From Kitagawia praeruptora (lineage: Eukaryota; Streptophyta; Magnoliopsida; Apiales; Apiaceae): DNA of 64,000 nucleotides. The DNA is taken from contig CM075348.1 in the NCBI GenBank assembly GCA_037693485.1, positions 30,002,501 to 30,066,500 on the forward strand, written 5' to 3'. A program made the position numbers and the translations under genes. This document shows, in pieces, positions 54,016-64,000 of this stretch. Positions within the stretch are counted from its first letter, which is position 1. Every line of letters starts with the position of its first letter. The notes under the pieces are model-generated. The model was not told the origin of the DNA and did no database searches. It saw nothing but the letters and a program-made list of their open reading frames with translations.

Positions 54016-55053
54016 TGTTAGGTCCAAATGTGTTGTAGAGGGGGGGTGAATACAACTTTTCGATTATGAGTAGCAATAAATACGATGCAATAAATGAACA
54101 CACAGATTCAAGGAATATATTTCTTTATATATAACTTGAAAAGGTTGCTACAACATTCATTACAAAGTATAACAGAAGTTGAGAGAGAAGTGAATGATTC
54201 TAAGCTCTGTGAATACTCTCTCTCTTTTTCTTGTGTTTTTCTCAATATTGCTCACTAACTAAAACATTACACAAGTGATTCTATTTATACTACATGTAAT
54301 CTATGACCTGTAGTCTTCAAAGACTAAGATGTACGTGGCCCAATGATGTCCACATAAATCTTGTCTTATCTTGAAAGCTTGGAAATCTGCCAATCAGAAG
54401 ATGCCATGTGTCATGTTGAAGCTGCACTCTAAGTAGAACTTCTACTTAGCCATCTCGAAATTCTAAGTAGAACTTCTACTTGAGAATTTCGACTTAGCCA
54501 TCTAGAACATTTTGTACTTAGAAAATATTCTGGTCTTCAACTTGAAACTTCAATGCACATCTTGAGCTTGTGATATCTTCATATCTTCTTTGTTCTTCTA
54601 CAAGCTCTTGAACATGGATCTTTATTACTGACATAAACTTGCTATCAATGTCCTGACACTTGATGCACTGGTCTGGTTCATAAGTGACTAGTCTTGATAG
54701 TGTTTCTGCTTCTTGAATAAATTACCATATTCACTTAGTAACTTGGCTTTCCAATATATGCTTTCCTTCTTGTTCACTTGAAATCAATTGGTCTTGTTGA
54801 TACTGATAGTTATGATCTTGATTCTCGAATTCTCAAATCACTGAGGCCTGAACAACTTTGACTTGAACTTCTCTCAATGATTTCTTCTTGGCTTGATCAT
54901 AGTTAACATGTTCAATTGTATCAATTACCTTGTCTTCATATAGTGTTGATTCCTTGTGACTTCTTGTTCTTGATTGTCTTCTGGTTAAGTATCTTTTCGT
55001 TTAATTGAGTTACATTAGTTACAGTGTTACAAGTTAATACACTCTGCCTTTCA
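54016..55053 (-). mobile_element. 5' LTR of the SIRE-type element
   Basis: 1038 bp, TGAAAGG...GGACCTAACA on the minus strand. It provides the promoter for gag-pol. Confidence 0.96.
54281..54291 (-). promoter_or_regulatory. TATA box in the SIRE 5' LTR
   Basis: AGTATAAATAG on the minus strand is a near-perfect plant TATA box, roughly 265 bp from the LTR/primer-site junction, and identical in the other LTR. Confidence 0.7.
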
Positions 55054-58000
55054 AAGTAGTTACATAAGCAACTAGCATACTTAAGGAACTAACCAAGTAC
55101 TTAGCTTTATCTCATCTTAAACCACAAATCATCAACACTTGTCCAAGCAATTTGCATCATTCATGACCACACCACTTTAATAAAGCTACTTTATGGAAGA
55201 TATTATCACAATAATGCAAATTAGATGAGAACAAAGCAAGAGAAGCCAAGCAAAACTCTCCCCCCTCCAATTTCATTACATTCGGCCTCCTTGAAATTCA
55301 AAAGAAGAAATCAACCTTCCACCCCTTGTTTGATCTCCAAATTTTTATCATAGATCTTACATTTCATAAAAATGATACCCTAGAAATATTGGCCTCAAGA
55401 TCCATTGTTTCCATTTTCAATAAAATCATCAAAGTCTAGGGTGAATAGTAACTTCAAGAACAAATCTTGGTTTTTCTTGATTTCTTGGATGATCCAAGCT
55501 TGGTTAAGGATGTACAAGGACTATACAAGGCTTAGCAAGGTCTTTACACACTCCAAGGAAGGTATAAATCTTAAGAACCTTAGATCTAACTTTGAGTTTT
55601 AATGATGTTCTTGATAGTTTTGAATTAGTATGGTTATGGTGATGATTAAAGCATGATTATGTAGTTAGTTTTGTTGATTAAGAGATTCAATGATTATGAT
55701 GGTTAAGTAAGATGTTCTTGGACATTTTGGGATGAGAAATCATGTGAATAAGTTGTATGGATGCCCGGTGTGGCTTGGTTTTAGTGTTACGATTAGTAGA
55801 ACGTTCGAATTATAGCCGTCGTAATGCCCGATTTTCATTAACACTAAGAAACCTAACTGGACAGTAGACATAACTCTCTGTTCTTGGCAAGATAATGAAC
55901 CCTACTGCTAGATTTTTGAACATAGATCACTTTGGCGAAAGAATCGAAGCATTTCAATTTACGGTTTAGGAGTTATGATTAAATTCGTAAAAGTGGTTCG
56001 AAATCGTAAACGAAAGTTCGTAATTGAAATTGATTCCCTTAAATGTCGTTTAATCAGTGGCGAATCTTATTAATTAAATATTAGAGGTAAAAAGGAAGGT
56101 GTGGGAGAAAACCACATGTCGAATGGATCGTTTTCCGATTTTATAAAAATGTTTGAATCGAGGTTAAACGCGAACGAACCCCTTAAAAGTATGACTTTGG
56201 TTATAACTTAGAAAACGGGCGATAGAACTCGAGGTATAATCTTGATTCGTAAACGACCGACCTTAGAACTTGTACGACTTAAGTATATACCAAGTATAAG
56301 CATGATGACATGTCTTGATAATGAACGAATGTCGGATCGTATCGGTGATAAAAAGGGTTACACTAAAAGAGACGTAACGAGATAACTCGAAAGCACATTT
56401 CGATTTAAGAGGAGTTTATACTTAGCCTTTTAATAAGCGTTAAGTGGTTAATCTTAAATATTCTGATTGTTTATAGATTGTCGAGCTGACCCGGGACACA
56501 TTACCGCTACCCGCACTCGATTCTCAGGCAAGTTTCCAATACTTGGAACTGTTGTTGTGATATTATATATGATGATTGTTTTATACATATGCCATAGCAT
56601 GCATGCCTACTTTCAAGTTAATATTGAATTACTTGTTCCTTGAATTGATATCGGCTTATAGACTATATATGAAATATCAGTTATAAGCCGGATTGTTTGG
56701 TTAAGACCCTTAGCGAAGGGCGTATGATATTCATACTTCAAATATAGACCGGGAGTCGATATTTTGTAATATATAAATAGTCGTGGAAACCCGGAGGGAT
56801 CCCAGCGACAAATTTATTACTTCGAGGATTTTTATTCGATTACGAATCTTTCGAGGAACGTTATTTGAGTATTACCTCAGTGAAGGAATAGTTAATGAAT
56901 ATTATTTTAATATTCATTTAGAATGTCATTTATTTAATGAATATTATTTTGAATATTCATTAGAATTATTTGGTTGACGAATATCATTCCCAAATATTCA
57001 TTTGGCTTACTTATTATTATTTGGAATATTCATTTGATCTTTATTTATTTAATGAATATTACTTTCGAATATTCATTTAAGGTTTGATTTACTTAATGAA
57101 TATTATTTTAAAATATTCATTGGAAGTTCTATTTACTCAAGGAATATTACTTCGAATATTCCTTTAAAGTTTTGATTACTAAATGAATATTATTCGGATA
57201 TTCATTTAGAATATTATTTGTTAAATGAATGTTATTTTGGGATATTCATTTAGAATATTATTTGTTTAATGAATATTACTTGGATATTCATTTGGAATGT
57301 TAATTGTTAAATGAATATTATTTTCAAATATTCATTTAAGGTTTGATTTATTCAGTAAATATTATTTTAAATATTTATTTAAGTTTATTTGTTCAATGAA
57401 TATTATTTTAAATATTCATTTAAGAAGAGATTTATTTAATAAATAATTCTATATATTTATTTGAGGATTACTTACGAGAAATATTATGATTTAATCATAT
57501 CCCTTAATTATTATTGATAAAATAAATATTCTTGGAATATTTATTTAAATTCTTTTAAGTTCTTTCTATAATAATTCATATTACTCAAAGATTATCTTTC
57601 ACCTTCAGATATTATGTAAAATATTTCGGAGTCTTTTATGACTATTTTATCAAGGGGAGGTTCCCAAAACTTTATTTTCATTTAAATCTATCTTATAAGA
57701 AGATTTAAATACTCGCTCAACTTCCAAAAATTATATAAGGGGACCTCACTTGGGAGATGTTATTTATTGGACTGCCCGGTCCTATACTTGCTAAAACTAT
57801 CTTGTCACTCACATCTTGATTCTTTCAAGCATCGCTATGAGTCTTTTGGTTACCTCCTCAACGCTCGAGGGGTATGATTGATGTAACAAGTTTATATCCA
57901 TTAACAAGCATCGGCTTGGGAAATATTGGTGAATTTTCCTTTCCAATTAGATACGACTACTTTGTGGAGTCCTATCAACAAGTGTTACACTTGGGGAAAA

Positions 58001-58971
58001 GGGGAACGAACTTTACGTTTCAGAGTCATGGATGATATTCGAACTAGGAGACGCGTAAGTGGCCAAGTGGCGCCGGTCCAGCAATAGCCCAACCGTTGGT
58101 TGAGGAGTTCCAGAGGGCGGTAGATAAGTAATTCCGTCGGAGCTACCTTCTACATGTAGAGAATGACTGATGAGATGCATGACATACGACTGATCATCGT
58201 AAACGTCAGGGCATCTGGCGCGGCAATGCTCCCGTATTAGTTCATCTTCTAAAAGTGAGAAATTTCTGCAACACTGTTGGTGTTGGCAAGGTGAAAAAAG
58301 TGTTGAAACCGGAATTGCAATATTTTTCCTGCAAGTTCCTCTTTTATGATAATTGAGAATATCTTGCTTATCTTTTGCATAGCAGATATTTATTCAAAAC
58401 AAATATATTTTTGAGTTACCTTGTAACTTCATCTCATACCTTATATTGGTACTACATCGTTAATGCATGGCATATGGTTTCAAAGATATTTTGGACTGTT
58501 ATATATTATCACTGTTCAATTATATTTCTGGTGGGCTATTGCTCACCCTTGCTTTATTTATTTATATCACAACAACAGCTAGATCAGATGGCCGCGCAAG
58601 GCGCACACAGCGTAAGCAGGTGTCAACCGTCAGAGGTTTACCGCTAAGGTCTTGGCTACCTTTGTTGAGGATGCAACTACTGGTAGGCTAGTTGTTAGCA
58701 ATTGAGCCTCAAATGTATTTATATTATGGTACCTATTAATGGATGGCAAAGAGTATGTAATTGTACAATTGTAATTCTTTGGGTTGTAAGAACTCAAACT
58801 TGTGATTAATAATATTGTTGGTTACTCTGATTTCATCTCTGGGACTATAACGGGTGTGTTTTATGTTGTTGTTTTGGGTCACAAGGTTGTAATTTAAATT
58901 ATGTTGGTTTTGTGGTTGGATATTGAGATCGTAACGACCAGATCCCTGACCCTGGATCTGGGGGTGTTACA
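55054..58971 (+). mobile_element. 3' LTR of the gypsy element, second segment
   Basis: Continues the host LTR after the SIRE insertion (first 5 bp are the duplicated AAGTA). It includes 386 bp (about 55380-55765) absent from the 5' LTR and the palindromic array at 56892-57480. Ends GGTGTTACA, followed by GACTA. Confidence 0.95.
55378..55765. other. 386-bp segment missing from the 5' LTR
   Basis: The segment is bounded by GATACCC and GATGCCC; the 5' LTR has a single GATACCC at the join. The length difference of the two LTRs (4664 versus 4278) equals this segment. It is a deletion at short homology in the 5' LTR after insertion, or a size variant copied in. Confidence 0.85.
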
Positions 58972-58976
58972 GACTA

Positions 58977-59356
58977 TGAGTGTGTTTACTAGTTATAGTC
59001 CTATTAGATGTATTCAAGGATCATCTGCGCCCAAGGAATACATTCCAATAAGGAGTTGATGTTCATGACTTGCTCCTAAAGAATAGGAGGCTTTATCGTA
59101 CTATAAATCTGCTGGAATAAACCTGTTCTCGTACAGGAAGCTGTCTCTCAGGAACCTGTCTGCAGGAACCTGTTTCTCGGGAAGCTGTCTGCAGGAAGCT
59201 GTCTCTCGGGAACTTGAACCTGTCCAGATCCATTTCACATGCTATTTAACCCCATTTAACTTAAGGGACCTCAATCACAACCCATATTACTCATATGGAT
59301 TGGACCCTTAAGCCTAATGGGCCTAAATCTAGTCCATGGAGATTTTGGGCACAACA
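58977..59356 (-). mobile_element. Proximal part of the Tat/Ogre-like 3' LTR
   Basis: On the minus strand the LTR appears to start TGTTGTGCCCAAAATCTCC at 59356, directly after a purine tract (GGAACCGGGGGGTAGT, 59372-59357). The sequence runs to the GACTA target of the gypsy insertion and continues at 29857. It contains repeated CTGTCTGCAGGAA/CTGTCTCTCGGGAA units at 59138-59225. Confidence 0.55.
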
Positions 59357-59372
59357 ACTACCCCCCGGTTCC
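59357..59372 (-). other. Polypurine tract candidate of the Tat/Ogre-like element
   Basis: GGAACCGGGGGGTAGT on the minus strand. Two more G-rich tracts of the same type, each ending GGGGTAGT, lie at about 62882-62897 and 63382-63395. Confidence 0.5.
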
Positions 59373-59484
59373 TCGAAGTCATAGGGTGCGAGAGGAGCCT
59401 AAATAGCCTGATATTTTAAGGTCCAATCCCTTCAGTGCTCCCATGTTTCTTCAGAGTGAACCATGCAGGTATTTATCTTCTTGC

Positions 59485-59865
59485 TTGAATCGTGACAAGG
59501 GCACAAAGTGAATCCAATTAGGCGCTGAGTGAATCCTTTGATGAGGGCACAAAGCGAATCTAATTGGGCACTAAGTGAGCCTTAAGAATGCTAAGGGAAC
59601 CAAGTGAATCCAAATAAGGGCATAAAGTGAACCTAGTTGGGCGTTATGTGAACCTATGCTGAGGGCACAAAACGAATCCAATAGGGCACTAGATGAATCC
59701 TTAAAAGGGACAAGGTGAATCGTAAGATTGTCAAGGGAACCACGTGAATCCAAATAAGGGCATAAAGTGAACCTAATTGGGCATTATGTGAACCTATGCT
59801 GAGGGCACAAAACGAATCCAATAGGGCACTAGATGAATCCTTAAAAGGGCACGAGGTTAACCTTG
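59485..59865. repeat. Degenerate tandem repeats, GGGCACAAAGTGAATCC type (array 1)
   Basis: About 14 units of 22-30 bp with the core GGGCAC(T/A)AAGTGAATCC, including a longer duplicated block of about 130 bp (59580 onward and 59715 onward). Minus-strand open frames across it are repeat artefacts. Confidence 0.85.
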
Positions 59866-60289
59866 AAAATCATAACTTGATTGCTCGAGAGGCTGCTTCA
59901 TCTTCTATGCTGCTGTTCATCTGACTGTCTAGTGCATGCTGTCTGTTAGAGGTAGTCTAGGATCTGTCTGGCTTCTAGATCTTTCTACTGTCTATGCTCA
60001 GGAAACTGGTGCTTAGGAACCTACGTCTCGGAACCTGGTTCTCAAAATCTGGTTCTCAGGAAACTGTACCTGCACAAATAACAAATTTGTTAGTCTGGGG
60101 AGCCTTTTTGTGGTTCCCATGTACTTCTTGATGTCCTCATTGTTGCTGCTAGGCTGACTCGGGCTCTTCTGCGGGGAGGAACCTGGTCCATTCGTAATCT
60201 ACTCAGCTACTGGTTCATCAAGAACGTCTTGATACTCATAATCTGTTGACAGTCTTCTCAGCTAATGCTCATTGCTTCGCGTTTGGTCT

Positions 60290-60393
60290 TCATATCGAGT
60301 ACTGGATTTGTCTCATGACTTATACACTACTTGTGGATTGGAACCTATGACTTAATAGGTCTAAATCGAGCCCTGGTAATTTTGGTCACAACA
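60290..60393 (-). repeat. Second copy of the LTR-start sequence
   Basis: On the minus strand TGTTGTGACCAAAATTACCA begins at 60393 and stays similar for about 70 bp to the LTR start at 59356 (shared blocks TGTTGTG.CCAAAAT and TAGACC/TAGGCC, then a GTCCAATCC/TTCCAATCC block). It is a partial duplication or LTR remnant inside the 3' region. Confidence 0.6.
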
Positions 60394-61104
60394 CTAGAAA
60401 ATATAGATTAGTAATACGAGCTGACTAGCTCACATATAAGTGATGCATGTATGCAAGTATGAATGATTATCTACATTATATATGTTGTTACCTTCTCAAG
60501 TGGCATACCAATTATCTACTTGACTGATTCAACTAAGAAGTTCGAGATCATAAACTAAGCATATATGTTGCGTAAACTGTAAACCTATAGGGCATGACAA
60601 CATCCTAAGCATAAGTTCACATAAATTTCATTTCTAAAGATCATGCAATATGCGCGTTAAAAGCTATATGTATCTAATCATGATAGAAATATAAGCTCGC
60701 ATTGACATAAAATATGCATGATAGTTAAGAATATAAAGGCATGAAAGTAGAACTTATCTGTGCTTCATTGTGCCGGTTTGGATTGAGGTTCCGTTACTGA
60801 ACCTGGAAGATGGAAGCTCTTCTCTGTGCAAACGTAGGGGAATTGAGCTACCCCTCGAGCCGTCATGATGCGTGAACCTCCTATAGCTTGTTGAAGCGGT
60901 TGACTGAAAACTACTTGTTTCGGCTGAATATCACTGAATCTGGAAGCTGTAGCTATAAACTGTGGGTTGGAAACCGAAAGCTGGAAGCTACTAAGTAGAA
61001 GCTTCTGATGATCATCAAGGATGCTGCAAGCTACTTTATCAAAAACCTGTTAGTAGTACGGTACTTGTTTCAAGCTTTATAAAATGAGAGTATTCATCTT
61101 TGTA

Positions 61105-62080
61105 TCGCTTTGATGAGGGCACAAGGCGAATCCAATTGAGCTCTAGGTGAATCCTGCGAAGGGCACTTAGAGAATTCAATTGGGCGCTAAGTGAATCCTT
61201 GACAGGGCATAAGACGAATCCAGTTGAGCTTTAAGTGAATCCTGAGAAGGGCACTTAAAGAATTCGACTGGGCGTCAAATGAATCCTTTTGGCTTTAGGG
61301 AGCACGAAGTGAATCCATCCGGGCTCTAGGTGAATCATGGCAAGAGCACGAAGAGAATCCGGTTGGGCACTAAGTGAATTCCTTTGTGGCATCAACTGAA
61401 TCCTTATAGGCTCTAAGTGAATCCTGAAGAGGGCACAAAGAGAATCTATAGGGCACATGATGAATCATTTCAAATTCTAGGGGCATCAAGTGAATCCGTA
61501 AAGGCACAAGGTGAATCCCTTTGAAGGCTTTTCAAGTGCAAGCAAACTCTAGGTTAGGTTACCCATGCTTAGGTTCCCAAAACCTTTAACTAGGTGCCCA
61601 CATGCTTATGGGACTTTTGAATGCGTGCCTACGATTCATATGGCTTTTCGAAGTGAATCTTTCGTGCTTGCAAGTCTTTTCTGGCTATCGAGTGCATGTA
61701 GCTGACATTGCTTTTCTAGGTGAATCATTCTGGGCTCTATGCAAATCCTTGTAAGGGCATAAGGCGAATCCAACTGGTTGTTTATATGAACCTCTGCTTA
61801 GGACAAAAACCGAAACCAATTGGGCACCAAATGAATCCCTAAAAGGGTACAAAGAGAATCCATTAGGATACCAAACAAATGCGCGTGGATGCATGAAGCA
61901 CCAAGTGAATCCTTTTGGGCTCTAAGTGAACCTATACGGGCACATAGAGAATCCATAAGGGCACTAGGTCAATACATGGATATGCTAAGGGAACCTGGTG
62001 AGTCCTTCTAAGCTCTAAGTGAATCCTTGGATGGAGCACAAAGAGAATCCAGAAGGGCACTAGATTAATCCTCTACAGGC
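61105..62080. repeat. Degenerate tandem repeats, GGGCACAAAGTGAATCC type (array 2)
   Basis: About 30 units of the same family as array 1, interrupted near 61530-61690 by non-repeat sequence. Tandem repeats in the region 3' of the coding part are a known feature of Tat/Ogre elements. Confidence 0.85.
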
Positions 62081-63459
62081 CTGGAGCTCTTGCTGTAAGC
62101 ACACTTTCTTCTATTCAGGTATCGGCTGGCTGGGAACTTCAAGTAGGAAGCCGCTAATCAGAAACTATCAACAATTGGCTTCAAACAAATGTCAATGAAC
62201 TTGGAAGCTGTTACATACAAGCTTCAGGTATATAATAATGAACCTGCAAGATGTCAGTTACAAGAAAATAACGAGTAATCCACTAAACATATATAAATGC
62301 AACTAGACCTGGAAGCTGTTACCTATGAGCTTCAGGTGAGTAACACAAAACCTGTTAACTCAAGGTAAATACATGGAACCTGTTAGCTACAGGTAAATAT
62401 CAAGGAACCTGTAATGTGTTAGGTACATGTGCATTCTAACATCTAGAAACATAATCAAGACATAATCGTAACTCAATCGCACATAAGACCACAATAGCAT
62501 ATATGTTTAAGCATGCTTTATGTATAGTAAGAGTTTGTTGTGCGTACCAAGGAGGTTTTTTACGAATATGTGAGCATAAAAGGAGATGTATCACCTGGAT
62601 CTTTCTGTGGACTGATCAGATGTGAAGTGGAAGCCTCCGTTAAGATTCGAAAACTCATTGACGTATTCATGATGCAAGCATGCTGCTCTTCAAGATACTA
62701 GACCAAATCAATCCGTAAGGTTCCTGAACCAAATTGTGAGCTTCCTGGACCTGATTGTGAGGTTCCTAGACCAAATCGTGAGCTTCATGGAACTGAGCGT
62801 GAGGTTCCTGGACCAAATCAGTTCCTGGACTTGAATTCTCAAAAGTTTGAAATCTTCAATTTACCATGTCCAATAGTAATTATACTACCCCCCAGTTCTT
62901 CAGGGAAGCTTGTCTTTGATGAAGAACTAACTCCGAGAAGCTTCACAATTCTTCGTTAATCTCTAACAAGTCATTGAATATTCATCCAGGAAGTTGAGTA
63001 CTGTGTATTTTCTTCAAAATGCTCTATCAGATTCTTGTAGCTACTCTTCATCAAAACTATGTCAAATTTTCTTTAACACTCGAATAAATACTATAACCTC
63101 TTCACATCATTCCTGCTTGTAGCTTTAACATGTCTTCTCCTTTCTTCTTTATCTTCTTACGAAACATGCTGGGAATGAACCTCTATACAAATATCCCAAT
63201 ACAGTACCTCTAAGCTTACGCGAGCTAACTCATTGTAAGAAACAAGAGATACTTAAAGAGATTACTTGTGAGGTATTTCTCGCAGGTCACTGAATTGAAT
63301 GAGGTATGGAACTACTCATAATTTCGTTGAAAACTACTCGAAAGAAATAAGTTTTCTTGCTAGGGAGGTATACATGCACTACCCCCAATTCTAAGAAAGA
63401 AATACATATATAAATAAAGGTCTCTCAACTCTACTTTAAGGAAGCTCTCAAACTTTCAA
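62081..63459 (-). other. Non-coding interior of the Tat/Ogre-like element
   Basis: No pol domain recognised on either strand. It contains short duplications around GGAAGCTGTTAC (62200-62420) and four units of a GTGAGGTTCCTGGACCAAAT type (62715-62830). Followed on the minus strand by arrays 2 and 1 and the LTR, so gag is not followed by an intact pol. Confidence 0.6.
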
Positions 63460-64000
63460 CTACTGGTCACCTCGAGCTATCCATTCCACGAGCTTCCCAG
63501 CTTTAATCAAATCCTCAATTTGGTTTTTCAGTGCTTTGCATTCGGAAGTATCATGGCAATTATCCTCATGGAAGTCACAATATTTCTTCAGATCTTTCCT
63601 TGCTCCTATAGGTAAAGGTGCGGGCTTTGCAAATATTCCTTCTTTCCCATAAACCGTGAAGATGTGGTCCACTGGAGCGACCAAAGAGGTATAATTGTCG
63701 CGCTTTGTCTTCAAATTTGCTTTACTACTTTTGGAGGAAGGTTGATCCCCAATAACATATGCTTCCGGGCTTGGAGACCTCTCTCGCTTGCTTCCTTTGT
63801 GACTAGCTTCATCTCCAAGATCTTCTGTTTCTCTCAACTTCAACAAGGATTCTTCCACGCATTTATATAGTTCAGCTTGTTTGTAGAACTCAGCTAGTGT
63901 ACCAGGTTCACGTACTTGTAGCTCCTTCCAAAAGTCTGAACCAGCTCTAACTCCAGCAATCAGGAAGCTCATAATGACCTCGTCAGGAGCTTTCTTAACT
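63460..64000 (-). CDS. Ty3/gypsy (Tat/Ogre-like) gag, 5' end outside window
   Basis: Open on the minus strand from the window edge to the stop at 63460, at least 180 codons; the ATG at 63972 is internal. It shows the end of a retrotransposon gag domain (MSFLIAGVRAGSDFWKEL, PGTLAEFYKQAELYKCVEES), a charged linker (KGSKRERSPSPEA), and a knuckle-like CDFHEDNCHDTSEC followed by KALKNQIEDLIKAGKLVEW. That C..H...H....C plus LKNQIE.LI..GKL pattern is typical of Tat/Ogre gag. The glycine usual before the last histidine is cysteine here. No protease follows, so this may be a gag-only, TR-GAG-like derivative or a decayed autonomous element. Confidence 0.85.
   Translation of the reverse strand, partial: VKKAPDEVIMSFLIAGVRAGSDFWKELQVREPGTLAEFYKQAELYKCVEESLLKLRETEDLGDEASHKGSKRERSPSPEAYVIGDQPSSKSSKANLKTKRDNYTSLVAPVDHIFTVYGKEGIFAKPAPLPIGARKDLKKYCDFHEDNCHDTSECKALKNQIEDLIKAGKLVEWIARGDQ

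Larger units (their letters stand above)
40443..55058 (-). mobile_element. Complete SIRE-type Ty1/copia element (TSD AAGTA)
   Basis: The element is 40448-55053 (14,606 bp, minus strand), flanked by AAGTA at 40443-40447 and 55054-55058. The empty site is preserved in the 5' LTR of the host element (about 30603-30612), proving the insertion. Order on the minus strand: 5' LTR, tRNA-iMet primer site, gag, protease-integrase-RT-RNase H, spacer, a large third ORF, polypurine tract, 3' LTR. This gene order with an extra ORF after pol is the SIRE/Maximus arrangement. Confidence 0.95.
29853..58976 (+). mobile_element. Ty3/gypsy element with very long LTRs, coding-dead (TSD GACTA)
   Basis: The element is 29858-58971 on the plus strand, flanked by the 5-bp duplication GACTA (29853-29857 and 58972-58976). 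The 5' LTR is 29858-34135, the internal region 34136-39696, and the 3' LTR 39697-58971, itself split by the SIRE insertion. It has an initiator tRNA-Met primer site and a polypurine tract. The LTR length of about 4.3-4.7 kb and the RNase H remnant suggest a Tekay/Del-type chromovirus, but the lineage is an inference. Confidence 0.92.

Noticed and set aside
59571..61894. Minus-strand frames with DSL.AL..IHL repeats as a repeat protein
   Set aside because: They are readings through the degenerate 22-30 bp tandem repeats and end at random stops.

Overview
The window is repeat-dense plant nuclear DNA. A eudicot is likely, and the tall LTR-element nest plus the Bet v 1-type gene fit an asterid, but I cannot name the species. 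Evidence for a plant: SIRE-type Ty1/copia and Ty3/gypsy elements primed by initiator tRNA-Met, an L1-type LINE with a DUF4283/CCHC ORF1 and an RNase H-tailed ORF2, Stowaway-, Tourist-, Mutator- and hAT-type MITEs, a TRIM, Helitron ends and a tRNA-derived SINE. I support only one ordinary host gene: a two-exon Bet v 1/MLP/norcoclaurine-synthase-like gene at 18837-19537 (minus). No bacterial-style operon, CRISPR array or complete tRNA gene is visible.

Layout. 1-7730: 3' part of a plus-strand SIRE-type copia element (RT/RNase H fragment, extra 3' ORF, polypurine tract, 3' LTR). Its middle is replaced by about 3.8 kb that starts with a CACTA-type terminus and carries spliceable fragments of unrelated host genes (an AVT-like amino acid transporter and a DUF266 glycosyltransferase). 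7731-9500: ATGT-type microsatellite array and a SINE. 10232-12117: a Helitron, a Stowaway MITE and a Tourist-like element carrying a LINE fragment. 12418-17927: full-length LINE (minus), both ORFs open, flanked by a 16-bp target-site duplication. 18284-19995: the MLP-like gene bracketed by two related MITEs. 20005-28864: AT-rich DNA with a Helitron containing an hAT element, a Stowaway split by a second TIR element, a fold-back structure around (TA)38 and a TRIM.

29170-64000 is a three-level nest. A minus-strand Tat/Ogre-like gypsy element (partial gag at the right edge, then tandem repeats and a candidate 3' LTR) is interrupted by a plus-strand gypsy element at 29858-58971 (TSD GACTA) with 4.3-4.7 kb LTRs. 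The 3' LTR of that element is interrupted by a 14.6-kb minus-strand SIRE-type copia element at 40448-55053 (TSD AAGTA). LTR divergence judged by eye agrees with this order: about 0.2% for the inner SIRE and about 0.5% for the gypsy element.

How the parts work together: the SIRE carries gag, protease, integrase, reverse transcriptase and RNase H plus a 1331-codon third ORF, but has a gag/pol frame change and one in-frame stop in RT. The gypsy element has near-identical LTRs around a coding-dead interior, so it was probably mobilised by proteins supplied in trans. The LINE has two overlapping open ORFs and could be competent. The MLP-like gene has a MITE about 25 bp beyond its TATA-like box, which may affect its expression.
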